NCBI GenBank assembly: GCA_031290375.1
Contig: JAITNR010000245.1
Coordinates: 1 to 13,909 of the forward strand
Length of the DNA: 13,909 bases
Reading direction: 5' to 3'
Source of the DNA: Prevotellaceae bacterium
GTDB lineage: Bacteria; Bacteroidota; Bacteroidia; Bacteroidales; Paludibacteraceae
How positions within the stretch are numbered: the stretch's first letter is position 1; every line of letters begins with the position of its first letter. The translations under genes and the position numbers were made by a program. Below the pieces are notes generated by a model that made no database searches, was not told the origin of the DNA, and was given only the letters and a program-made list of their open reading frames with translations. Below are positions 1-6,752 of this stretch, piece by piece.

Positions 1-202
1 ACATAAAACACGAAATATAGCATAATTAGCCACTACAAAACAACTTTTACTCAAAAAGTGCCATTTTTACACAGTTTGGATATGGGGATTGGGGGATAGA
101 GTGTCGAAGTCAGGAGAAACGCAACAAAACCGGGTAAAAATGCCCCAAAATAAAAGATATAAATAATTTAAAATCAGTGTGTTATGTGGTTTTAGGTCGG
201 TC

Positions 203-227
203 GGGCGTTCGAGTCGCCTAACTCCAA
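203..227 (+). other. tRNA 3'-end-like fragment (T-arm plus acceptor-like tail)
   Basis: Bases 203-207 (GGGCG) can pair with 215-219 (CGCCT), giving a 5-bp stem with one G-T pair. The 7-base loop TTCGAGT at 208-214 matches the canonical T-loop pattern TTCGANT. A 7-base tail AACTCCA (220-226) plus A227 would correspond to the acceptor strand and discriminator base. No matching 5' acceptor half (TGGAGTT) is present about 70 bases upstream, so this is not a complete tRNA. It could be a decayed tRNA, or the 3' fragment left at an integration (att) site, or a chance hairpin. The flanking TTAGG (192-196) and CCTAA (217-221) offer a competing hairpin. Confidence 0.3.
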
Positions 228-265
228 CATAAATTGAAAATCAGCGAGTTATTGCAAAATTTTCA

Positions 266-292
266 AAAATACCGCAACAAAACTTTCTTGCG
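266..292 (-). terminator. Weak hairpin terminator candidate after the deacetylase gene
   Basis: Read on the minus strand, CGCAA (288-292) pairs with TTGCG (273-277) around a 10-base loop, and the hairpin is followed by a short T-rich run (266-270). It lies about 63 bases beyond the stop codon of the minus-strand deacetylase gene. The stem is only 5 bp, so this is a tentative call. Confidence 0.25.
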
Positions 293-354
293 AATCTTAA
301 CATTCAATAGATTTTTACTATGCTTTGTCATAAATTTCGTTATCATAAAACTTA

Positions 355-1626
355 TTATAACCCATCTCTCATAAAATCAATGATTTGAGAATATAGGTTT
401 TGGTGGTATGAATTTGAATTTGCAGCAATGGAAGTATTATGCCAAAGAAGTACAAGTTCACCGTTGTGTTTTTTTGTTTGATGGATAATGTTTTTTGCCA
501 CTGTAAATGCCTCATTACAAGGTAAATTCATATAATTTTTATTACTTAAACTTACATCCATTAGGGTTAATGGGTGGAGTATAACAGGCTCAATTTCAAA
601 TGTTTGCGGATTAATCCAATTGACCGCACGAGATGTACCAAGCCTGAAACCCGCAATATCGGCAAATCCGACCGAAAAATCGTCTGTAATACGCGATTTT
701 GTATAAGTTTGGGGTAAATTTGGCGGAAGAATTCTTAAAAAATGGGTGCGATTGCAGGATATTTTTTGGTTTGTTGCGTTCGATAACCTGTCCAATTCAT
801 CTTCAACAATATATGGGGCATCATAAGAATAATAACTTGTATGGAGTCCTGTTTTACAATTGTTTTTTTTGATTAAATTCAGCAAAAATCTAAAATCTTT
901 GCCAAACAAATTATATTGCGGATAATCAAATTCCCTACCTCCTTTCGAAGCTTTGATGAAGAACAGTTTTTCAGCATCTTTAATTTTCAAATCCTGATTT
1001 ATCAACCAGTCAAAAGTGAACGCACAATCTTTAGTAATACTTGATAATGAATTAATTACGTTTCTAAAATTGCCTCGACAAACCCCGCCCCAAAAACCTC
1101 TGAAATGGCGATAAGTTTCTAAAACATCAACATCGTGCGTAAGATAAACCTTTGAACATTCCGTGTTTGGCTCCTTAACCTCCATCCCTGCCTTTCTGAG
1201 CCATTTTCGCAGCAAAATGCCATATTCATCAACAATTGGACGGTTTATAAACCCTGCCTTGAATTGCAACGATTTTTTACCCTCAAACCTGTTGTGTTGG
1301 TCAAAACAATCGTCCCTTACGAACTCTTCATAGCGTGACAGAAAAAAAAAACTGCTCGCAACAATGTCCGCTTCAACAAAAACAGTACTGCCCTTTTGCT
1401 CAACCCTGTCGTTCCCAAATGAAATTTCGGTGTTGTCTATTTTTTTTAGCGGGAGAGCAGGAATTGAACTTTTTTTGCCGTAACTCTCACTCTCGAAAAA
1501 GCCGGAAGGACGAATTACAACCCTGTATCGACTGTATTGGTCAGGGTTTGAGGTGTATCCGACTGCATTTGCCAACTCATCGTTACCCTGCAAAAGAAAG
1601 CGTATTATGTATTGAATGATATTCAA
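355..1626 (-). CDS. Polysaccharide deacetylase family protein (CE4-like, Bacteroidota type)
   Basis: This 423-residue protein resembles the Bacteroidota polysaccharide deacetylase-like proteins, which carry an N-terminal module (DUF7033-like, as I recall) before a CE4/NodB-like barrel. The N-terminal module shows the typical FFFLSRYEEF stretch (93-102) and a GFxxRPxVxxY segment (125-135). The catalytic part opens with THDVD (163-167), whose aspartates fit the CE4 base and metal ligand. Later candidate catalytic or metal residues are H262 (GLHTSYYS), H295 (RTHFLR), DDF at 315-317, H351 (LHPLTLMD) and WHN (395-397). It has no clear signal peptide. The likely role is N- or O-deacetylation of a cell-surface or secreted glycan; the substrate cannot be read from sequence. 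It is divergent from coaB across a 90-base gap with its own promoter-like box. Family assignment is firm, activity is inferred. Confidence 0.85.
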   Translation of the reverse strand: MNIIQYIIRFLLQGNDELANAVGYTSNPDQYSRYRVVIRPSGFFESESYGKKSSIPALPLKKIDNTEISFGNDRVEQKGSTVFVEADIVASSFFFLSRYEEFVRDDCFDQHNRFEGKKSLQFKAGFINRPIVDEYGILLRKWLRKAGMEVKEPNTECSKVYLTHDVDVLETYRHFRGFWGGVCRGNFRNVINSLSSITKDCAFTFDWLINQDLKIKDAEKLFFIKASKGGREFDYPQYNLFGKDFRFLLNLIKKNNCKTGLHTSYYSYDAPYIVEDELDRLSNATNQKISCNRTHFLRILPPNLPQTYTKSRITDDFSVGFADIAGFRLGTSRAVNWINPQTFEIEPVILHPLTLMDVSLSNKNYMNLPCNEAFTVAKNIIHQTKKHNGELVLLWHNTSIAANSNSYHQNLYSQIIDFMRDGL

Positions 1627-1647
1627 AGCAGATAAAATTTATGTTTA

Positions 1648-1680
1648 CTTGCAAAGTTATAAAAAAATATATTACCTTTG
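1648..1680 (+). promoter_or_regulatory. Plus-strand promoter of coaB
   Basis: TACCTTTG at 1673-1680 is a perfect match to the Bacteroidota -7 consensus TAnnTTTG. CTTG at 1648-1651 supplies a -33-like box with a 21-base spacer. The expected leader before the ATG at 1717 is about 30 nt. Its presence directly upstream supports 1717 as a genuine start, rather than the gene being the tail of a longer coaBC. Confidence 0.65.
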
Positions 1681-1683
1681 AAA
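1652..1683 (-). promoter_or_regulatory. Minus-strand promoter of the deacetylase gene
   Basis: Bases 1652-1659 (CAAAGTTA) read TAACTTTG on the minus strand and match the Bacteroidota -7 box TAnnTTTG. About 20 bases upstream on that strand, 1680-1683 reads TTTC, one base off the -33 box TTTG. This would give a leader of about 20 nt before the start codon at 1626. It overlaps the plus-strand coaB promoter. Confidence 0.5.
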
Positions 1684-1716
1684 TTATTTATGCAGACAAC
1701 ATTCTAATTATAAAAA

Positions 1717-2358
1717 ATGAAAATCTTAATTACAGCAGGTCCCACTTATGAAAGAATAGACCCTGTGCGGTTTATAGGGAATTTTTCTACAGGCAAAATG
1801 GGTTTTGCATTGGCTGAGGTGTGTGCTGAAAAAAAAAATGAGGTGATTTTAATTGCAGGACCTGTCCAACTCAACATTGAACACAAAAACATCACTCGGA
1901 TAGATGTACAAAGTGCTGAGCAGATGTATGAGGCTGTTATGGAGTATTTTCCAAAGTGCGATGCGGCAATTCTCTGTGCGGCCGTTGCTGATTTTACGCC
2001 CAAAACGGTTGCCAATCAAAAAATCAAAAGTAGAGGAGAAGAACTGATTATCAAATTAAAACCGACTAAAGACATTGCCGAGGCAGCAGGAAAAATCAAA
2101 ACTGAAAAGCAGTTTTTGGCAGGCTTTGCCCTCGAAACCAACCACGAAGAGAGTAACGCTATGGGAAAAATGCAACGTAAAAATTTTGATATGATTGTGC
2201 TAAACTCGCTTAACGACAAGGAAGCAGGCTTTGGATACGATACAAACAAGATTACTGTTATCCTGAAATCCGGAGAAAAATACTATTTCCCGCTCAAAAC
2301 CAAAAAAGAGGTGGCAGAGGATATTGTTTCGTTTGTGAGGCGTACTTCACGCGGGTAG
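1717..2358 (+). CDS. coaB: Phosphopantothenate--cysteine ligase (CoaB domain only)
   Basis: This 213-residue protein corresponds to the C-terminal (CoaB) half of the usual CoaBC fusion. CoaB activates 4'-phosphopantothenate with a nucleotide and joins it to cysteine in coenzyme A synthesis. The N-terminus starts directly on the nucleotide-binding motif TAGPTYERIDPVRFIGNFSTGKMG (positions 6-28), where N22 matches the catalytic asparagine of E. coli CoaB (N210). Further motifs are AAVADFTP (88-95), KIKS (102-105, matching the lysine region around E. coli K289), KPTKDI (115-120), GFALET (136-141) and the NSLND...GFGYDTN segment (163-177). No flavin-dependent CoaC domain is present. The start is supported by the promoter 37 bases upstream. 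It converges with aroE, 84 bases apart. The identity is strong; a separate coaC elsewhere in the genome is expected. Confidence 0.93.
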   Translation: MKILITAGPTYERIDPVRFIGNFSTGKMGFALAEVCAEKKNEVILIAGPVQLNIEHKNITRIDVQSAEQMYEAVMEYFPKCDAAILCAAVADFTPKTVANQKIKSRGEELIIKLKPTKDIAEAAGKIKTEKQFLAGFALETNHEESNAMGKMQRKNFDMIVLNSLNDKEAGFGYDTNKITVILKSGEKYYFPLKTKKEVAEDIVSFVRRTSRG

Positions 2359-2359
2359 A

Positions 2360-2371
2360 TTTTGTACAAAA
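2360..2371. repeat. 12-bp perfect palindrome in the coaB/aroE convergent gap
   Basis: TTTTGTACAAAA at 2360-2371 is a perfect palindrome immediately after the coaB stop codon. It has no loop, so it is a poor intrinsic terminator. It could be a protein-binding site or simply a chance AT-rich palindrome in the 84-base convergent gap. Confidence 0.35.
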
Positions 2372-2442
2372 GTATGGATAAAATGATAACGAGAGAAATG
2401 CACAAAACTATACCAAGAACAGTGTAATACCAAAAGAAACAA

Positions 2443-3177
2443 TCAGTCTTTTGTATTCCAAATTTTATAGGCTTCAAGAGCTTGAAAATTAAACATTTTC
2501 AAGCCATTTTCGATGGTTGCACCTGAAATTTCGCCTTTTTGCAGAAAAAGTGTCTTATTCGGTTTGCAAATCAAATCAAACAAAAGGTACCGATTGGTAA
2601 GAAACTCGTAAGGCAAATCAGGACAAAGTTCCATATTCGGCACAGAGCCGACAGGGGTAGTATTGATTATAATTTGATGATTTTCAATTATTTGAGCTGT
2701 AAGTTCTGTATAGATAAAGTTACTTTCGGTTTTTGTGCGAGAAACAAACTTTGAGTTGATTTGCAGATTGTCGAGTACATACTTAACTGCTTTTGATGCC
2801 CCGCCTGTGCCCAAAATCAGGGCGTTTTTGTGGTGCGGCTGTAGAAGGGGCAACAAAGCCATTTTGAAGCCATAAATATCTGTGTTATAGCCAATTAGGT
2901 TGCTGTTCTGAAGTTTAATTACATTCACTGCACCCACATCTTTTGCCGAGCCTTCCAACAGATCCAGATAGGGAATGACCTTTTCTTTGTATGGAATGGT
3001 TACGTTTAAACCTGAAAAATGATTTTTTTGAACAACCGCAACAAATTCACCAATATTGTTCAATTCAATATTTTGGTAGTGAGCTTCAATATTATTTACC
3101 CTAAAAAATTCATCAAAAAACTCTTTCGACATTGATTGAATAAGTGAAAATCCTATCAAGGCGTATGTTTTGGACAT
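2443..3177 (-). CDS. aroE: Shikimate dehydrogenase
   Basis: The product reduces 3-dehydroshikimate to shikimate with NADPH in the pathway to aromatic amino acids and folate. The 244 residues are short relative to E. coli AroE (272) but usual for Bacteroidota. Visible features in order are the substrate motif LIQSMS (12-17), with both shikimate-contacting serines S15 and S17; NVTIPYKE (58-65) with catalytic K64; GYNTD (96-100) with catalytic D100; the dinucleotide motif LGTGGASKA (122-130); NTTPVG (172-177); and Q232 near the C-terminus. The usual histidine just before the first serine is replaced by Q14. It is the last gene of an operon, starting 12 bases after dedA ends. Identity is strong. 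Confidence 0.95.
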   Translation of the reverse strand: MSKTYALIGFSLIQSMSKEFFDEFFRVNNIEAHYQNIELNNIGEFVAVVQKNHFSGLNVTIPYKEKVIPYLDLLEGSAKDVGAVNVIKLQNSNLIGYNTDIYGFKMALLPLLQPHHKNALILGTGGASKAVKYVLDNLQINSKFVSRTKTESNFIYTELTAQIIENHQIIINTTPVGSVPNMELCPDLPYEFLTNRYLLFDLICKPNKTLFLQKGEISGATIENGLKMFNFQALEAYKIWNTKD

Positions 3178-3189
3178 AAATTATACGCA

Positions 3190-3897
3190 TTATTTCTGTT
3201 TAACAAAATATCCAATTATCAAATAGATGATTGCCAAAATCACCAAAATCACAATGCCAATGCTGATTTCGTGCGAATATTCGTTAATCATATCAGCCTG
3301 TCCATGAGCGAGATAGCCCAAAAGAGCAAGTATGCAGTTCCATAATCCTGCACCGACAAAGGTAAAAATGGCAAACGCAGGATAGCTCATTTTAGCAAAT
3401 CCAGCGGGAATGGAAATCAAGTGCCGAACAACAGGAATAAATCGCCCTATAAACGTGGAAAGTTTGCCGTGTGCATTAAAGTAGTCTTCCGCCTTTTGCA
3501 GTTTTTGGCTATTGAGTAACAGCAATTTACCCGCTTTACTGTCTGCAAATTTATACAAAAGAGGTCGTCCAAGCAGCATTCCAAGCAGGAAGTAGTTGAT
3601 GGTTGCGCCAATTAAAGCACCGATTGTGCCGAAAAGAATCACGAGAAAAATGTTCAAACTGCTCTCCTGCTTTGAAGCGATGTAGGCAGCAGGTGGTATC
3701 ACAAATTCTGACGGCACAGGTAAAATCGAACTTTCGGCTGCCATCAGAAGAGTGATTGAGCCGTAATTCATATTTTGCTCGTACCAACTTTCGATTTTGT
3801 CAAACAATGATGCACTGTTCCCCGATTTTGTTGTATTGCCAAACACCAAAGGCGAAAGTGTTATAGACAACAATACTATATACAGTCTTTTTGGCAT
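3190..3897 (-). CDS. DedA family membrane protein
   Basis: This 235-residue polytopic inner-membrane protein belongs to the DedA/VTT family, whose members are implicated in lipid-carrier recycling (undecaprenyl phosphate or phosphatidylethanolamine flipping) and envelope homeostasis. Family marks are the acidic residues in the MAAESSILPVPSE segment (E55, E64) and the signature FIGRFIPVVRHLISIPAG (149-166) with R152, P155 and R158. Further hydrophobic segments lie at about 82-106, 172-196 and 212-232. Compared with close relatives that begin near residue 30, this one carries an extra N-terminal hydrophobic stretch (about 5-20) resembling a signal peptide. It sits between rmlA (19 bases upstream) and aroE (12 bases downstream) on one transcript. 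The exact substrate cannot be told from sequence. Confidence 0.92.
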   Translation of the reverse strand: MPKRLYIVLLSITLSPLVFGNTTKSGNSASLFDKIESWYEQNMNYGSITLLMAAESSILPVPSEFVIPPAAYIASKQESSLNIFLVILFGTIGALIGATINYFLLGMLLGRPLLYKFADSKAGKLLLLNSQKLQKAEDYFNAHGKLSTFIGRFIPVVRHLISIPAGFAKMSYPAFAIFTFVGAGLWNCILALLGYLAHGQADMINEYSHEISIGIVILVILAIIYLIIGYFVKQK

Positions 3898-3916
3898 AAT
3901 TTGGTTTTCGTTTTTT

Positions 3917-4777
3917 TTACTCTAAATTTAAAAGGTACTGTCCGTAGTCGGTTTTATCAAGTTGTTTGCCCAATTTTTTCAGCTTTTCATCTGAGATCCA
4001 ATGGTTTCGCCACGCTATTTCTTCAATGCAACTTACGTAGAACCCTTGACGGTTTTGAATGGTAGCAATAAAGTTGGATGCGTCCAAAAGACTGTTGCAG
4101 TTGCCTGTATCAAGCCAGGTAAAGCCCCGTCCAAATGTTTCTACCTTTAAGGTTCCTTCTGTCAGATAGATTTTATTCAGGTCTGTGATTTCGTATTCGC
4201 CTCTTGCTGATGGCTTTAACTCTCTTGCTTTTTGAATAACAGTATTGTCATAAAAATACAATCCGGGTACAGCAAAATTGCTTTTCGGACTCTGCGGCTT
4301 TTCTTCCAATGAAAGCACTTTTCCGTCAGCATCAAACTCCACAACGCCGTACGCACGCGGGTCTTTAACGTAATATCCGAAAATACACGCCCCTTTTTCT
4401 ACCCTTGCGGCACGTTGCAACATAGTCGAAAAATTTTGTCCGTAAAACAGATTATCTCCCAGAATAAGACAGCCTGCCTCACCGTTTAAAAACTTTTCGC
4501 CAAGCACAAACGCCTGCGCCAAGCCGTTAGGCGTATACTGCACAATATACTCGATGCTCATTCCCAAATCTTCGCCACTCCCAAGCAGTTCACGAAACAT
4601 CGGCAAATCTCTCGGAGTTGAGATAATCAAAACCTCTCGAATGCCTGCCAACATCAGCGTTGAGAGTGGATAATAAATCATCGGCTTGTCATAAACAGGC
4701 ATTATCTGTTTTGAAATCACTTTTGAGAGAGGAAACAGGCGTGTGGCACTGCCTCCTGCAAGTATTATTCCTTTCAT
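3917..4777 (-). CDS. rmlA: Glucose-1-phosphate thymidylyltransferase
   Basis: RmlA (RfbA) couples dTTP and glucose-1-phosphate to make dTDP-glucose, the first step toward dTDP-rhamnose and other deoxysugars of surface polysaccharides. The 286-residue length is typical. The N-terminal nucleotide-binding signature is GGSATRLFPLSKVISKQ (8-24), with R13 and K23. Other landmarks are DKPMIYYPLS (30-39), GDN with metal ligand D108 (107-109), EEKP (158-161), GEYEITDLN (193-201) and WLDTG (221-225) with second metal ligand D223. The signature has alanine at position 11, where many relatives have glycine. The other rml genes are not in the window. It is the first gene of the operon with dedA and aroE, behind a good promoter. 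Identity is strong. Confidence 0.96.
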   Translation of the reverse strand: MKGIILAGGSATRLFPLSKVISKQIMPVYDKPMIYYPLSTLMLAGIREVLIISTPRDLPMFRELLGSGEDLGMSIEYIVQYTPNGLAQAFVLGEKFLNGEAGCLILGDNLFYGQNFSTMLQRAARVEKGACIFGYYVKDPRAYGVVEFDADGKVLSLEEKPQSPKSNFAVPGLYFYDNTVIQKARELKPSARGEYEITDLNKIYLTEGTLKVETFGRGFTWLDTGNCNSLLDASNFIATIQNRQGFYVSCIEEIAWRNHWISDEKLKKLGKQLDKTDYGQYLLNLE

Positions 4778-4822
4778 TTTTTTACCATTTATTTTAATGT
4801 TAATATTGTATATTTAAAAGTT

Positions 4823-4855
4823 CAAATTTACATTATTTTTTAAATTACACACAAA
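4823..4855 (-). promoter_or_regulatory. Promoter of the rmlA-dedA-aroE operon
   Basis: On the minus strand a TTTG box (4852-4855) is followed after 21 bases by TAAATTTG (4823-4830), matching the Bacteroidota promoter form TTTG-N(about 20)-TAnnTTTG. The leader to the ATG at 4777 would be about 40 nt. The 150-base gap (4778-4927) separates the operon from the araC-type gene and holds nothing else obvious. Confidence 0.65.
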
Positions 4856-4927
4856 ACTTAATTGAAAATTAATACGAAAACTGCTTTTTAAGAATTGGTT
4901 GGTTTATCATCACCATTTCCATTTTTA

Positions 4928-5653
4928 TTAAAAATCCTCCCTAAAGTCCTTGTTCAAAGCCATCTTGCGAAAATCGTTGGGAGTCAGACCTGTTTCTTTT
5001 TTGAAAACAGCGTGAAAGACCTGACGAGTATTGAAACCACACATGTCGGAAATTGCTTCCATTTTGTAGTTTCTGGTTTTCAAGTCGGTTAGCAGATTCA
5101 CCGCTTCCTTTATTCGGTATTCGTTCAAAAGAGATGGCAGGGTTTTATGGAAATAGGTGTTTGTAAGTTTGGAAATCATATTTTTATTAACGCTCAACTT
5201 TATTGCCAAATCGTTGATAGTCAAATCTTTGTTCCGATATATCTTCTCTTCTTCAAAAAGTGCAGTCAGGTTATCTATTGCCTGTTTTTCCGTTTCGTCA
5301 AAAGATTGTAAATCAGAGTGTTGTGCCCATTGCATATTTTTAGCAACCAACTTTTTGTAGGCTCGCCTCTTTTCAAGGTAAAGAAAAATAAACAAGCCTG
5401 TCACATCAATTAGCAGAAGGAAAAGCAAAGTGTAGTATATCTGCCTGGTTTTCACATTATTAGAAATCTCATTTGCCGTCATAAATTGCTCACAAGCCTC
5501 CTTGTATTGCTGTTGCCGATACAGATTTTCGCCCTTCTGCCTGTAAAAATCACTGCCCAGCGAGTCGGGTAAATGTGGCTTTGCACACAAATTTTCTGCC
5601 AAACAAAAGCAAACAAGGAGCGAGAAAAATGTTGTTTTCAGTTTTAAATTCAT
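4928..5653 (-). CDS. Membrane-anchored AraC-family regulator with a minimal TPR-like sensor
   Basis: This is a 241-residue protein with a hybrid architecture. A signal-peptide-like N-terminus (about 1-24) is followed by a short exported segment with one TPR-like helix pair (about 37-64, DFYRQKGENLYRQQQYKEAC region). A transmembrane helix lies at about 71-93 and is followed by a basic EKRR stop-transfer. The cytoplasmic part has two AraC helix-turn-helix units: LTINDLAIKLSVNKNMISK (144-162) and MEAISDMCGFNTRQVFHAVF (198-217), ending with the conserved TGLTPNDFRK (221-230). Bacteroidota TPR-AraC regulators normally carry several TPRs and run to about 500 residues or more, so this one is unusually short. 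It follows ruvB by 72 bases. Its own promoter is unclear: only a weak TAnnTTTG-like box near 5688-5695 is visible. DNA binding is confident; signal and targets are unknown. Confidence 0.85.
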   Translation of the reverse strand: MNLKLKTTFFSLLVCFCLAENLCAKPHLPDSLGSDFYRQKGENLYRQQQYKEACEQFMTANEISNNVKTRQIYYTLLFLLLIDVTGLFIFLYLEKRRAYKKLVAKNMQWAQHSDLQSFDETEKQAIDNLTALFEEEKIYRNKDLTINDLAIKLSVNKNMISKLTNTYFHKTLPSLLNEYRIKEAVNLLTDLKTRNYKMEAISDMCGFNTRQVFHAVFKKETGLTPNDFRKMALNKDFREDF

Positions 5654-5725
5654 AATTTATTTATCGTTACAGGAATATTTTGCTGCACAAATCATACATG
5701 AGTTTAAATAAATTGCAACAAGCGG

Positions 5726-6745
5726 TCAAAACAAGTTTCCTTGTAAAGACTCTTTTGTCCTACCTAAATGTCTGTATGCCAAATCCATAACTTCTCTTCC
5801 TCGTGGCGTGCGCTTGATAAAGCCCTCTTTTATCAAAAACGGCTCGTAAACCTCCTCAATAGTGCCTGCGTCTTCGCCCAAAGCGGTGGCAATGGTGGTT
5901 ATTCCTACAGGTCCGCCACGAAATTTGTCAATAATGGTAAGTAAAATCTTGTTGTCAATTTCGTCAAGTCCGTATTTATCAATATTCAGTGCCTCGAGCG
6001 AGTATTGGGCTATTTCAAGGTCAATTTCGCCGTTGCCACGCACTTGGGCAAAGTCTCGGACACGGCGCAGAAGGGCATTTGCAATTCTGGGCGTACCCCT
6101 GCTTCTTGTGGCAATCTCCTTTGCTGCCTCATTGGAAATTTTTGTATCCAAAATTGAAGACGAACGCATAATTATCCCTCTGATAACGCTCTCGTCATAA
6201 TACTCAAAGTGGCAATTTATGCCAAATCTTGCCCTCAACGGTGAAGTGAGCAAGCCGCTGCGGGTGGTTGCCCCAATTAGCGTAAATGGCTCTAAATCAA
6301 TCTGTATTGAGCGGGCACTTGGACCTTTGTCTATCATTATGTCAATTCTGAAATCTTCCATTGCCGAATACAAATACTCCTCTACCACAGGGCTAAGTCG
6401 GTGAATTTCGTCAATAAAAAATACATCGTTTCTTTCGAGGCTTGTGAGAATTCCTGCCAAATCGCCCGGTTTGTCCAATACTGGTCCCGATGTAATTTTA
6501 AATCCTACACCGAGTTCGTTGGAAATTATATTGGAAAGAGTAGTTTTACCTAACCCGGGCGGACCGTGCAAAAGCACGTGGTCAAGCGACTCGCCACGCA
6601 TTTTTGCAGCACATACAAAAACCGAAAGGTTTTCTACAATCTTGTCTTGCCCTCTAAAATCGTCAAAAATCAGGGGACGAAGAGCTTTTTCGGTTTCGAT
6701 GTCTTTTTCTTTGCCTATGGGCTGTGTTCTTATATCAAAATCCAT
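5726..6745 (-). CDS. ruvB: Holliday junction branch migration ATPase RuvB
   Basis: RuvB is the hexameric AAA+ motor that, with RuvA, drives branch migration of Holliday junctions before RuvC cleavage. The 339-residue length is typical. Visible features are RPLIFDDFRGQ (23-33), Walker A GPPGLGKT (61-68), Walker B VFFIDEIH (108-115), sensor 1 and arginine-finger region GATTRSGLLTSPLRARFG (158-175, finger probably R171), sensor 2 GTPRIANALLRR (217-228) and the C-terminal winged helix ending in RTPRGREVMDLAYRHLG (312-328). It starts 7 bases after the M16 peptidase gene ends, so it is probably co-transcribed with it although functionally unrelated. ruvA and ruvC are not in the window. Identity is essentially certain. 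Confidence 0.98.
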   Translation of the reverse strand: MDFDIRTQPIGKEKDIETEKALRPLIFDDFRGQDKIVENLSVFVCAAKMRGESLDHVLLHGPPGLGKTTLSNIISNELGVGFKITSGPVLDKPGDLAGILTSLERNDVFFIDEIHRLSPVVEEYLYSAMEDFRIDIMIDKGPSARSIQIDLEPFTLIGATTRSGLLTSPLRARFGINCHFEYYDESVIRGIIMRSSSILDTKISNEAAKEIATRSRGTPRIANALLRRVRDFAQVRGNGEIDLEIAQYSLEALNIDKYGLDEIDNKILLTIIDKFRGGPVGITTIATALGEDAGTIEEVYEPFLIKEGFIKRTPRGREVMDLAYRHLGRTKESLQGNLF

Positions 6746-6752
6746 TTATCGT

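Larger units (their letters stand above)
1..354. other. Gene-free left-edge region
   Basis: No open reading frame with protein-like character is visible on either strand. The stretch lies downstream of the minus-strand deacetylase gene that ends at 355, so it would hold that gene's 3' end and whatever follows it. Two small structures are annotated separately: a tRNA T-arm-like fragment near 203-227 and a weak hairpin at 273-292. The base composition is strongly AT-rich except around 192-226. Confidence 0.6.

Noticed and set aside
45..60. Hairpin ACTTTT-ACTCA-AAAAGT near the left edge
   Set aside because: An all-AT stem apart from one pair, without a clean T-run directly after it; indistinguishable from AT-rich background.
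126..156. GGG/CCC inverted bases around TAAAAATG as a terminator
   Set aside because: Only three to four pairs and no proper U-tract; too weak to call.
1335..1619. 94-codon cysteine-rich open frame on the plus strand
   Set aside because: It lies entirely within the deacetylase gene on the opposite strand, and its cysteines arise from that gene's codons; no family resemblance.
2335..2350. GTGA...TCAC hairpin at the coaB 3' end as a terminator
   Set aside because: The stem is only 4 bp and lies in coding sequence with no U-tract immediately after it.
5654..5725. Promoter for the AraC-type regulator gene
   Set aside because: The only candidate -7 box (5688-5695) departs from TAnnTTTG at the first two bases; the gene may simply be read through from ruvB.
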